A stretch of DNA of 64,000 nt from CBDDHT01 sp965227905 (GTDB lineage: Bacteria; Pseudomonadota; Alphaproteobacteria; Rhizobiales; Methyloligellaceae). The DNA lies in the NCBI GenBank assembly GCA_965227905.1, contig OZ245780.1:4030001-4094000 (forward strand), written 5' to 3'. Position numbers and translations under genes: made by a program. Positions 18,749-26,493 of the stretch are shown piece after piece. Positions within the stretch are counted from its first letter, which is position 1. Each line of letters starts with the position of its first letter. The notes beneath the pieces are model-generated. The model saw only the letters and a program-made list of their open reading frames with translations, made no database searches and was not told the DNA's origin.

Positions 18749-18825
18749 GCTTCCCGGTCGGGCCCAACGGCCCTCCTCGCCTCTTGCTTGTATTCCGGTT
18801 GGGCTCAACAGCCCGCTTCGTCCCT
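18749..18825 (-). repeat. Leader hairpin repeat, two tandem copies, before rplB
   Basis: Two related units (18749-18789 and 18793-18825). Read on the transcribed minus strand each is a short stem (GGGCC or GGGCT with its complement) closed by a GTT-containing loop, flanked by GAGGCGAGGA-like and GACCGGGAAGC-like sequence. The second unit has a compensating stem change (GGGCT with AGCCC). See the related copies before rplW, rplC, nusG and the second tuf. Confidence 0.7.
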
Positions 18826-18831
18826 TGAGCT

Positions 18832-19125
18832 CTAGAGCCCCGTCGTGATGTCGATGCTTTCGCCTTCTTCGAGCGTCACGATTGCGTTCTTGATATCCTG
18901 CTGTTTACCGAGCATGCCGCGAAAGCGCTTCAGCTTGCCCTTCCTGTTCAGCGTATTGACGGCTTTCACCTTCACACCGAACAGCGTCTCCACGGCAGCC
19001 TTGATCTCCGGCTTCGTGGCGGAGCGACGCACCCGAAACATCACCTGATTGTATTCGGACGCCATCGTCGACTTCTCGGTGATAACCGGTGCGAGGATGG
19101 TGTCGTATGCCTTGAGTTGATGCAT
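18832..19125 (-). CDS. rplW: 50S ribosomal protein L23
   Basis: A 97-residue L23, seen in ILAPVITEKSTMASEYNQVMFRV and FGVKVKAVNTLNRKGKLKRFRGMLG. It lies at the tunnel exit as the docking point for trigger factor and SRP. A degenerate copy of the leader hairpin repeat lies just before its start. Confidence 0.98.
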   Translation of the reverse strand: MHQLKAYDTILAPVITEKSTMASEYNQVMFRVRRSATKPEIKAAVETLFGVKVKAVNTLNRKGKLKRFRGMLGKQQDIKNAIVTLEEGESIDITTGL

Positions 19126-19131
19126 CTGTCT

Positions 19132-19165
19132 GTCTCGGTCTGACCTAACGGCCGCCCTTGCCTTT
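19132..19165 (-). repeat. Leader hairpin repeat, degenerate copy before rplW
   Basis: A single unit with the same order of elements: a purine-rich block, GGCC, a GTTA loop, GGTC, then GACCGAGAC, ending about seven bases before the rplW start. One stem pair is a G-T wobble. Weakest copy together with that before rplC. Confidence 0.5.
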
Positions 19166-19177
19166 TCTAATGTCTAT

Positions 19178-19816
19178 CTACTTCGCAGTCGCGCCTGTGA
19201 AACGGTCGGCAAGTGCTTCAACAGCTGCCTTCGTCAAGACCAGTTTTTCGCGCCGCAGAATGTCGTAAACGTTGATGCCCTGAACCGGCAGGATGTCGAC
19301 ATTCGGAATGTTCCGTGCTGCCATCTGGAAGTTCGCATCGACTTCCGAACCATCGATAATCAGAACCGACTTCAGGCCCAGGCCATTAAGCTGCTTCTTC
19401 AGACCGCCGGTTTTCGGTTCGGCAACGCTCGCTGCATCCAAAACAATCAACTCTTCAGCTTTCGCCTTCGCCGACAGGGCATGACGCAGCGCCAGCGCAC
19501 GCACGCGCTTCGGCAGCTTGATCGAATGATCCCTCGGCTTCGGACCGAACGCCTTGCCGCCGCCTCTGAGTTGCGGCGCTTTGGCATTACCGCGACGCGC
19601 ACGGCCGGTACCCTTCTGGCGATAGAGTTTTGCACTCGAACCGTTCACTTCTGAGCGATCCTGAACCGATACGGTTCCACTGCGACGCTTGGCGAGCTGG
19701 TAGCGCACCATGCGGTGAAGAATATCGCGGCGTGGCTCCAGGCCGTAAATATCGTCGGCCAGATCCACCGTGCCGGCGCTGCCGGCATCGAGTGTGGTGA
19801 CGTCAGCTTTCATCAC
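19178..19816 (-). CDS. rplD: 50S ribosomal protein L4
   Basis: A 212-residue L4. The tunnel loop contains RQKGTGRARRGNAKAPQLRGGGKAFGPKPRDH, with the conserved K/R residues where macrolide resistance arises, apparently wild-type. In E. coli L4 also represses the S10 operon. The start may be GTG at 19816, overlapping the rplC stop as GTGA, or ATG at 19813, giving TGATG; both imply coupling. Confidence 0.97.
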   Translation of the reverse strand: MMKADVTTLDAGSAGTVDLADDIYGLEPRRDILHRMVRYQLAKRRSGTVSVQDRSEVNGSSAKLYRQKGTGRARRGNAKAPQLRGGGKAFGPKPRDHSIKLPKRVRALALRHALSAKAKAEELIVLDAASVAEPKTGGLKKQLNGLGLKSVLIIDGSEVDANFQMAARNIPNVDILPVQGINVYDILRREKLVLTKAAVEALADRFTGATAK

Positions 19817-20595
19817 TCTGCACCCTTTTCTTCAGCCGGAGCCTCGCTCTCGGCTGCTTGTGCGTCTGCCACTTCGGCCGGGACTTCTTCAGCGGTGTCC
19901 GGCTTGGCATCGGATTTCTCTGGCATGCGGAACGATCCAGGCATCGGCACGTCATCGGGAAGCGATTTTTTGACTGCGTCCTTCAGCAGAACCCAGCCAC
20001 CCTTCGATCCCGGCACGGCACCACGCACCATAACCAGGCCGCGCTCCACGTCGGTCTTTACGACCTTTAGATTTTGTGTCGTGACCCGCTCCGCGCCCAT
20101 ATGACCGGCCATCTTCTTGCCTTTGAAGACTTTGCCGGGATCCTGACACTGACCCGTCGAGCCATGACTACGGTGAGAAATCGAAACACCGTGCGAAGCT
20201 CTCAAGCCGCCAAATCCGTGCCGCTTCATGGCACCGGCAAAACCTTTACCGATGCTCGTACCGGACACGTCCACGAATTGCCCCTCGACAAAGTGGTCAG
20301 CCGTAATTTCAGCGCCCACGTCGATCAGATTTTCGGAACTGACACGAAACTCGGCAAGACGCCGTTTGGGCTCGACATTGGCAACGGCAAAGTGACCGCG
20401 CGCTGCACGCGACATGCTTTTCACTTTCCGTGTTCCGACGCCAAGCTGAAGGGCGCAATAGCCATTCGTATCGTCTGTCCGTTGGGCGACGACCTGGCAA
20501 TTGTCGATCTTCAGCACCGTGACGGGGATATGTTCGCCTGCGTCTGTAAAAACGCGGGTCATTCCCAGTTTCTGCGCTATGACACCTGACCGCAT
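19813..20595 (-). CDS. rplC: 50S ribosomal protein L3 with acidic tail
   Basis: L3 of 260 residues. The core (IAQKLGMTRVFTDAGEHIPVTVL, then KRHGFGGLRASHGVSISHRSHGSTGQ with the glutamine methylated in E. coli) ends near residue 222. It is followed by about 38 residues rich in Glu, Ala and Pro (AEEVPAEVADAQAAESEAPAEE). The body alone has the usual length, so the tail is an addition. It begins 67 bases after rpsJ, in a leader with one hairpin-repeat copy. Confidence 0.97.
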   Translation of the reverse strand: MRSGVIAQKLGMTRVFTDAGEHIPVTVLKIDNCQVVAQRTDDTNGYCALQLGVGTRKVKSMSRAARGHFAVANVEPKRRLAEFRVSSENLIDVGAEITADHFVEGQFVDVSGTSIGKGFAGAMKRHGFGGLRASHGVSISHRSHGSTGQCQDPGKVFKGKKMAGHMGAERVTTQNLKVVKTDVERGLVMVRGAVPGSKGGWVLLKDAVKKSLPDDVPMPGSFRMPEKSDAKPDTAEEVPAEVADAQAAESEAPAEEKGAE

Positions 20596-20614
20596 CGGTC
20601 TATTTCCTGTTTCT

Positions 20615-20650
20615 GCACGCGGGTCGGGCTTGATGCGCCCGCCTCGCCGC
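20615..20650 (-). repeat. Leader hairpin repeat, divergent copy before rplC
   Basis: The minus strand reads GGCGAGGCGGGCGC, a short loop, then AAGCCCGACCCGC, which keeps the stem (GGGC with GCCC) and the flanking GAGGCG and GACC blocks of the family. The loop is longer than in the other copies, so membership is less certain. Confidence 0.5.
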
Positions 20651-20662
20651 TAATTCAAAGTC

Positions 20663-20971
20663 CTAAAGCTTGATCTCGACATCCACGCCGGCGGCGAGGT
20701 CTAGCTTCATGAGTGCGTCGACCGTTTGCGGTGTTGGATCGACAATATCCAGCAGCCGTTTATGGGTACGCATCTCGAACTGCTCGCGACTTTTCTTGTC
20801 GATGTGAGGCGAACGGTTCACCGTGTATTTTTCGATCCGGGTCGGCAGCGGGATCGGGCCACGCACTTCCGCGCCAGTGCGTTTTGCGGTCGCCACAATT
20901 TCCTTCGTCGACACGTCGAGGACGCGATGATCGAAGGCCTTGAGCCGAATACGGATGTTCTGACTTTGCAT
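20663..20971 (-). CDS. rpsJ: 30S ribosomal protein S10 (NusE)
   Basis: A 102-residue S10, also the antitermination factor NusE. MQSQNIRIRLKAFDHRVLD and RIEKYTVNRSPHIDKKSREQFEMRTHKR are standard. Lies 57 bases after tuf, so the S10 section appears joined to the str section with no obvious break. Confidence 0.98.
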   Translation of the reverse strand: MQSQNIRIRLKAFDHRVLDVSTKEIVATAKRTGAEVRGPIPLPTRIEKYTVNRSPHIDKKSREQFEMRTHKRLLDIVDPTPQTVDALMKLDLAAGVDVEIKL

Positions 20972-21028
20972 TATTGACTATCCAGAATGACGAAGCGCGC
21001 CCCCATGGCGCGCTTCGAACTTGGCCTC

Positions 21029-22219
21029 TTATTCTATGATGGCTGCTACGACGCCGGCGCCGACGGTCCGGCCGCCTTCGCGGATTGCGAAGCGGAGGCT
21101 TTCCTCCATCGCAATCGGCACGATCAGCGTGACCTCAACCGAGCAATTGTCGCCGGGCATCACCATTTCCGTCCCTTCAGGAAGCGTCACCACACCGGTC
21201 ACGTCCGTCGTACGGAAGTAAAACTGAGGACGATAATTCGTGAAGAACGGCGTGTGACGGCCACCCTCCTCTTTCGTCAGAATGTAAGCCTCAGCCTTGA
21301 ACTTCGTGTGCGGCTTAACGGAGCCCGGCTCGCAAAGAACCTGACCGCGCTCCACTTCCTCGCGCTTCGTGCCGCGAAGCAGAACGCCCACATTGTCGCC
21401 GGCCTCGCCCTGATCCAGGAGCTTGCGGAACATCTCAACGCCCGTACAAGTCGTCTTCGTCGTGTCCTTGATGCCGACAATCTCGACTTCATCGCCAACC
21501 TTGACCACGCCGCGCTCGATACGGCCCGTCGTCACCGTGCCGCGACCGGAGATCGAGAACACATCCTCGATCGGCATCAGGAACGGCTGATCCTTCGGAC
21601 GCTCGGGCTGAGGCACATATTCGTCAACGGCCGCCATCAGCGCCATGATCGATTCAGCGCCAATCGCCTCGTCACGCCCTTCAAGAGCCGCAAGCGCAGA
21701 GCCTTTCACAATCGGAATATCGTCGCCAGGGAACTCATAGGACGACAGAAGCTCGCGCACTTCCATCTCGACGAGCTCCAGAAGCTCCTCGTCATCCACC
21801 TGGTCGACCTTGTTCATGTAGACGACAAGCGCCGGAACACCGACCTGACGGGCAAGAAGGATATGCTCGCGCGTCTGAGGCATCGGGCCATCGGCGGCAG
21901 ACACGACCAGGATCGCGCCATCCATCTGGGCGGCGCCCGTGATCATGTTCTTCACATAGTCCGCATGGCCCGGGCAGTCGACATGTGCGTAGTGACGGTT
22001 CTCCGTCTCATACTCAACGTGCGCCGTTGAGATCGTAATCCCACGTGCCTTCTCTTCAGGCGCCTTGTCGATCTGATCGAAAGGCGTCGCATCCGCGCCG
22101 CCAGCCGTCGCAAGAACATTCGTGATCGCTGCCGTCAGCGTCGTCTTCCCGTGGTCAACATGGCCGATCGTGCCGATGTTGCAGTGGGGCTTATTACGCT
22201 CGAATTTCTCTTTTGCCAT
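21029..22219 (-). CDS. tuf: Elongation factor Tu, copy 1
   Basis: A 396-residue EF-Tu that carries aminoacyl-tRNA to the ribosome. The G1 motif GHVDHGKTT, DCPGHADY and NKVD are present. It follows fusA by 50 bases in the str operon. The protein is identical to copy 2 at 57236-58426. By eye the two genes differ at six synonymous positions, all between about 21680 and 21990, and agree elsewhere, which points to gene conversion. Confidence 0.98.
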   Translation of the reverse strand: MAKEKFERNKPHCNIGTIGHVDHGKTTLTAAITNVLATAGGADATPFDQIDKAPEEKARGITISTAHVEYETENRHYAHVDCPGHADYVKNMITGAAQMDGAILVVSAADGPMPQTREHILLARQVGVPALVVYMNKVDQVDDEELLELVEMEVRELLSSYEFPGDDIPIVKGSALAALEGRDEAIGAESIMALMAAVDEYVPQPERPKDQPFLMPIEDVFSISGRGTVTTGRIERGVVKVGDEVEIVGIKDTTKTTCTGVEMFRKLLDQGEAGDNVGVLLRGTKREEVERGQVLCEPGSVKPHTKFKAEAYILTKEEGGRHTPFFTNYRPQFYFRTTDVTGVVTLPEGTEMVMPGDNCSVEVTLIVPIAMEESLRFAIREGGRTVGAGVVAAIIE

Positions 22220-22269
22220 GATGGCGCTCCGTTTTTCTTCTCAAACGCTCTTATGTCTCGAATTACGAC

Positions 22270-24345
22270 TTAGGCGAACTTCGCCTGAACTTCTTCGGCG
22301 ACCGCTTGCGGCACCTGTGCGTAGTGGTCGAACTGCATCGTGTATTGCGCCCGGCCCTGGCTCATCGAGCGCAGGTTGTTCACATAGCCGAACATGTTGG
22401 CCAGCGGCACCATCGCGTTGATGACGGCCGCATTGCCACGGGTTTCCTGACCGCGCACCTGGCCACGTCGGCTTGCCAGATCGCCTGTGACACTGCCCAC
22501 ATAGTCTTCCGGAGTGACCACTTCGACCTTCATGACCGGCTCCAGCAACTTCGGCGAAGCTTTCAGAGCCGCCTCACGAAATGCCGCACGTCCAGCCATC
22601 TCAAAGGCCATCACGCTCGAGTCCACCTCATGGTAGGCGCCGTCATACAACTCCACCTTCAGGTCCAGCATCGGGAAACCTGCGAGAATGCCGGATTCCA
22701 TGACGCTCTTGATGCCCTTCTCGACGCCAGGGATGTATTCCCGAGGCACCGATCCACCAACGACCTTCGAGTCGAAGCTGTACTCTTCGCCCTCTTCACA
22801 TGGCGAAACCCGAATTTTCACACGTGCGAACTGACCGGAACCACCAGTCTGCTTCTTGTGGGTGTAGTCAACTTCGACCTCTTTGGTGATCGTCTCACGA
22901 TAGGCCACCTGAGGCGCACCGACATTGGCATCGACCTTGAACTCGCGACGCAGTCGATCAACGATGATATCCAGATGCAGCTCACCCATACCGCGGATCA
23001 ATGTCTGACCGGACTCCTGGTCGACCGAAACGCGGAATGACGGGTCTTCCTGAGCCAGCCGACCAAGTGCGGTGGAAAGCTTTTCCTGGTCGCCCTTCGT
23101 CTTCGGCTCCACCGCGACCTCGATGACCGGGTCAGGGAATTCCATGCGTTCCAGGATCACCTGATCGTTCGGGTCGCAAAGTGTATCGCCTGTCGTCACT
23201 TCCTTGAGACTTGCGATCGCAACGATATCGCCGGCATAGGCCTCTTTGATATCTTCACGCGAATTCGAATGCATCAGCAGCATACGGCCGACACGCTCGC
23301 GCTTCTCCTTGACCGTATTGTAAACGCCGGAGCCTGCTTCAAGCTTGCCGGAGTAGATACGGCAGAAGGTCAACGATCCCACAAACGGGTCATTCATGAT
23401 CTTGAAGGCAAGCATCGAAAGCGGCTCATCATCCGATGACTCACGCACGATCTCTTCGCCGGTCTTCACATCGATGCCCTTAATCGGAGGCACTTCGACG
23501 GGAGACGGAAGATAGTCGACAACACCGTCAAGCAGAGGCTGCACGCCTTTGTTCTTGAAGGCTGAGCCGCAGAAGATCGGCACGAACGTGTTTTCGCAAG
23601 TGCCCTTGCGGATCAGACGCTGCAGCGTCTCCACGCTCGGCTCGTTACCCTCGAGATAGGCTTCCATCGCCTCCTCGTCGAGATCGACGGCCTGTTCGAT
23701 TAGCTGCTCGCGAAATTCTGCAGCCCGCTCTTCGAGATCGGCCGGAATAGCTTCTTCATGGAAAGCCGCACCGAGCGTCTCATCGTCCCAGACGATGGCA
23801 ACCATTCTGATCAGGTCGACGACACCATTGAAAGTGCTTTCGGCGCCAATCGGCAACTGCATGACGGCCGGGTTCGCACCTAACCGGTCACGGATCATTT
23901 CGACCGAGTTGTAGAAATCGGCGCCGATCTTATCCATCTTGTTGACGAAGATCATGCGCGGGACTTCATACTTGTCCGCTTGCCGCCAGACCGTTTCGGT
24001 CTGCGGTTCGACGCCGGCATTGGCATCCAGCAAAGCAATGGCGCCATCAAGAACGCGCAGGCTCCGCTCGACTTCAATGGTGAAGTCCACGTGACCGGGC
24101 GTATCGATGATGTTGACGCGCTTGTCGTTCCAATAGCAGGTCGTCGCGGCCGACGTGATCGTTATGCCGCGCTCCTGTTCCTGCTCCATCCAATCCATGG
24201 TGGCAGCGCCATCATGGACTTCACCGATCTTATGGCTCTTGCCGGTGTAGTAGAGGATCCGTTCGGTCGTTGTCGTCTTACCGGCGTCGATATGCGCCAT
24301 GATGCCGATATTGCGATAGTCTTCGATTGGTGTCGTGCGTGACAT
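22270..24345 (-). CDS. fusA: Elongation factor G
   Basis: A 691-residue translocation GTPase. It has the G1 motif AHIDAGKTTTTER near residue 17, DTPGHVDF, VNKMDKIGADF, and the later domains with VAYRETITKEVEVDYTHKKQTGGSGQFA. Length is normal. It lies 25 bases after rpsG and upstream of tuf in the str operon. Confidence 0.98.
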   Translation of the reverse strand: MSRTTPIEDYRNIGIMAHIDAGKTTTTERILYYTGKSHKIGEVHDGAATMDWMEQEQERGITITSAATTCYWNDKRVNIIDTPGHVDFTIEVERSLRVLDGAIALLDANAGVEPQTETVWRQADKYEVPRMIFVNKMDKIGADFYNSVEMIRDRLGANPAVMQLPIGAESTFNGVVDLIRMVAIVWDDETLGAAFHEEAIPADLEERAAEFREQLIEQAVDLDEEAMEAYLEGNEPSVETLQRLIRKGTCENTFVPIFCGSAFKNKGVQPLLDGVVDYLPSPVEVPPIKGIDVKTGEEIVRESSDDEPLSMLAFKIMNDPFVGSLTFCRIYSGKLEAGSGVYNTVKEKRERVGRMLLMHSNSREDIKEAYAGDIVAIASLKEVTTGDTLCDPNDQVILERMEFPDPVIEVAVEPKTKGDQEKLSTALGRLAQEDPSFRVSVDQESGQTLIRGMGELHLDIIVDRLRREFKVDANVGAPQVAYRETITKEVEVDYTHKKQTGGSGQFARVKIRVSPCEEGEEYSFDSKVVGGSVPREYIPGVEKGIKSVMESGILAGFPMLDLKVELYDGAYHEVDSSVMAFEMAGRAAFREAALKASPKLLEPVMKVEVVTPEDYVGSVTGDLASRRGQVRGQETRGNAAVINAMVPLANMFGYVNNLRSMSQGRAQYTMQFDHYAQVPQAVAEEVQAKFA

Positions 24346-24370
24346 TCGATCACAAGCCTCGTTTTCGCCG

Positions 24371-24841
24371 TTACCAGCGATAGTGTGAAAATGCGCGGTT
24401 CGCTTCCGCCATGCGGTGCGTGTCCTCCCGCTTTTTCACGGCTGAGCCGCGATTATTGGCCGCGTCGAGTAGCTCACCCGACAGACGATCCACCATGGTG
24501 TTCTCGTTGCGGCCGCGGGCTGCGGAAATAATCCAGCGAATGGCAAGAGCCTGTCGCCGGTCCGGGCGAACTTCGACCGGAACCTGATAGGTGGCGCCAC
24601 CGACACGACGCGACCGCACTTCAAGTGCCGGCATCACATTGTCGAGCGCCTGATGGAAGAGATCGACCGGGTTTTGCTTGGTCTTCGCCTCCATGACATC
24701 CAGAGAGCCATAGACGATGGTCTCCGCGGCAGACTTCTTGCCGTCCTTCATGATGGAGTTCATGAATTTTGAGAGAATCAGATCGCCGAACTTCGGGTCC
24801 GGGTTGATCACTCTTTTTTCAGCTCTATGCCGACGGGACAT
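24371..24841 (-). CDS. rpsG: 30S ribosomal protein S7
   Basis: A 156-residue S7 (MSRRHRAEKRVINPDPKFGD ... ANRAFSHYRW), the primary organiser of the 16S 3' domain and, in E. coli, the translational repressor of the str operon. Its usual partner rpsL is not adjacent here: a DUF4189 gene lies between, ending 65 bases upstream of the rpsG start. Confidence 0.98.
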   Translation of the reverse strand: MSRRHRAEKRVINPDPKFGDLILSKFMNSIMKDGKKSAAETIVYGSLDVMEAKTKQNPVDLFHQALDNVMPALEVRSRRVGGATYQVPVEVRPDRRQALAIRWIISAARGRNENTMVDRLSGELLDAANNRGSAVKKREDTHRMAEANRAFSHYRW

Positions 24842-24906
24842 GTCGTTCTTTCCTAATCTTCGGAGCGTAAAATCTGCTTGATCGGTCCTGCCTCAATCGA
24901 GGCCTA

Positions 24907-25293
24907 CTAACGTGATGTGCAAACCCATCGCCTCACGGCACAGCCGCGAGCGTTCCTTGCACAGATGTTGACTGCTTTTTGTTCGGCCGCATAACGGGTC
25001 GGGCCCCATGCAGCTCCAAAACCATTGCCACGCCCGACAGCCAAAGCGCCGCATGCGTTTCGGAACCAGGTGGCGATGCGGCAACCACCGCCGCGCCGCC
25101 TGCATTCGTTCATGGCACGCGTTTCAGCCTGACCGCGCGAGCGGTAATCGAAGGAATAGCCTTCCGCTCCATTTGCCTGCGAGAATGCAATGGCGCCATG
25201 GAAGTCGGCGGAAGCCAATGTCGGCACGAGGCCGGTGAACAGCATCGTGGCGAGGATGAGCGCCAAGCGCCCCGATGCGGTTCGTCGTGTCAT
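24907..25293 (-). CDS. Secreted DUF4189 family protein inside the str operon
   Basis: A 128-residue protein with a signal peptide (RLALILATMLFTGLVPTLASA, cleavage about residue 29) and a small exported domain with six Cys. The domain has GAIAFSQANGAEGYSFDYRSRGQAETRAMNEC followed by the CRIATWFRNACGALAVGRG pattern of the DUF4189 family. That family is thought to be periplasmic; its role is unknown. The ATG overlaps the rpsL stop as ATGA, and rpsG follows 65 bases later, so it must be transcribed, and probably translated, at ribosomal-operon levels. A secreted protein gene in this position is unusual. Confidence 0.88.
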   Translation of the reverse strand: MTRRTASGRLALILATMLFTGLVPTLASADFHGAIAFSQANGAEGYSFDYRSRGQAETRAMNECRRRGGGCRIATWFRNACGALAVGRGNGFGAAWGPTRYAAEQKAVNICARNARGCAVRRWVCTSR

Positions 25294-25661
25294 TTCGGCC
25301 GCTTAGCCCCGTATTTGGAGCGGCGCTGACGCCGGTCTGACACACCCTGGGTGTCAAGCACACCACGAATAATGTGGTAGCGCACACCAGGAAGGTCCTT
25401 TACGCGGCCACCGCGGATCAGCACCACCGAGTGCTCCTGCAGATTGTGGCCCTCGCCAGGAATGTAGCTCGTCACCTCGAAGCCGTTCGTCAGCCGCACG
25501 CGCGCGACCTTACGCAGCGCCGAGTTCGGCTTTTTCGGCGTCGTGGTGTAAACGCGCGTGCACACGCCGCGCTTCTGGGGACAGGCCTCCATGGCCGGCA
25601 CCTTGTTCCGTTTCACCGGCGCTTTGCGCGGCTTACGAATGAGTTGTTGTATTGTCGGCAT
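25290..25661 (-). CDS. rpsL: 30S ribosomal protein S12
   Basis: A 123-residue S12 starting MPTIQQLIRKPRK at 25661. In-frame codons further upstream are non-coding leader. The decoding loops TTTPKKPNSALRK and GGRVKDLPGVRYH have lysines at the positions where streptomycin resistance arises, so the sequence predicts a sensitive ribosome. First gene after the str promoter, with a leader of about 250 bases. The stop codon overlaps the DUF4189 start. Confidence 0.98.
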   Translation of the reverse strand: MPTIQQLIRKPRKAPVKRNKVPAMEACPQKRGVCTRVYTTTPKKPNSALRKVARVRLTNGFEVTSYIPGEGHNLQEHSVVLIRGGRVKDLPGVRYHIIRGVLDTQGVSDRRQRRSKYGAKRPK

Positions 25662-25920
25662 ATATCTCTCTGTCCCGACCGCGCCTAATTCGTTGTTCGT
25701 TACCAAACACAATCGCTGGACTGCCTAAACCCCACCATCCAATGGCGAGGCGTCGAGCTGCCCAGCTTCTGATACCAGAGGATCTTGCAACACCGCCAAG
25801 CGGCCAGAAGATCTTGTCCCAGTATTGATCCGGTTATTATGCGGCAGCGTCTAGATCGAACTCGCCATGCGCTTGGCGCGCAACAGCGAGCGGGCCTACC
25901 GCCTGCCGCAAAGTGGGCGA

Positions 25921-25949
25921 AACATACTGATGCGACCCGACCCCGTCAA
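25921..25949 (-). promoter_or_regulatory. Probable str operon promoter
   Basis: Minus strand: TTGACG (25944-25949), a 17-base spacer, TATGTT (25921-25926), then a GC-rich discriminator (TCGCCC), as in promoters under stringent control. Transcription would start near 25914 and leave a leader of about 250 bases (25662-25914) in which no gene is seen. It may contain S7-responsive or other structure that I could not define. Confidence 0.6.
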
Positions 25950-26035
25950 CCGCAAACTCCAGGGTTTTTTTCTTCGTTTTTCAGGGCCTGAGCTAGCGAT
26001 ATGCAAGCCTGGCTCGCGAGCGTAAATTTGCACCC

Positions 26036-26065
26036 TTGTTATAACTATATTTCTAGTTATATAGT
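26036..26065 (+). promoter_or_regulatory. arsR promoter with overlapping operator
   Basis: TTGTTA (26036-26041) and TATAGT (26060-26065) form a promoter with an 18-base spacer. The spacer is filled by a perfect inverted repeat, TATAACTA (26040-26047) and TAGTTATA (26054-26061), with a six-base gap. An A/T-rich dyad between the -35 and -10 is the usual form of an ArsR-family operator, so the adjacent regulator probably represses itself and the permease. Confidence 0.6.
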
Positions 26066-26094
26066 GATGACAGAATCGATGGAGCGCCTTTACC

Positions 26095-26493
26095 ATGAAT
26101 GACGTTCGTTCAACGCCCGCCAAGCCCCAAACCTTTGCACTTGAACCCGACGCGGATGCGGCTGTTGCCGGCTTTTCAGCGCTGGGCAATCAGACAAGGC
26201 TCGCTGTTTTTCGCGTTCTTGTGCGGGCGGGCGCCGACGGCCTTGCGATCGGTGATATTCACCACACATTGGGCGTTCCATTGTCGACTTTGGCCCATCA
26301 CCTGTCCGCCCTGGTGGGTGCCGGGCTTGTCCGGCAGGAAAAGCAGGGCCGGACCGTTGTCTGCCGGGCCGACTATGGATCAATGCACACGCTCATTGCC
26401 TACCTGACCCAGAATTGCTGCGAAGGCGTCACCGATGGCCCGGCAAAATCCACCAGCCAGCGATCACCTGAAAACGAGGAAATCGAATCATGA
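26095..26493 (+). CDS. ArsR-family winged-helix repressor
   Basis: A 132-residue ArsR/SmtB-type regulator. The recognition helix region reads IHHTLGVPLSTLAHHLSALVGAGLVRQEKQGRTVVCRA. Candidate metal ligands are C90 and the C-terminal pair C108-C109 (TQNCCEG). The paired cysteines resemble As(III)-type sites, but the canonical ELCVCDL motif is absent, so the inducer is uncertain. The gene ends in a 4-base overlap with the permease gene, and a dyad sits in its promoter, consistent with negative control of a two-gene operon. Confidence 0.85.
   Translation: MNDVRSTPAKPQTFALEPDADAAVAGFSALGNQTRLAVFRVLVRAGADGLAIGDIHHTLGVPLSTLAHHLSALVGAGLVRQEKQGRTVVCRADYGSMHTLIAYLTQNCCEGVTDGPAKSTSQRSPENEEIES

Noticed and set aside
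20987..22030. A 347-codon plus-strand frame, repeated at 57461-58237
   Set aside because: It is the antisense of tuf, so its duplication merely reflects the two tuf genes.
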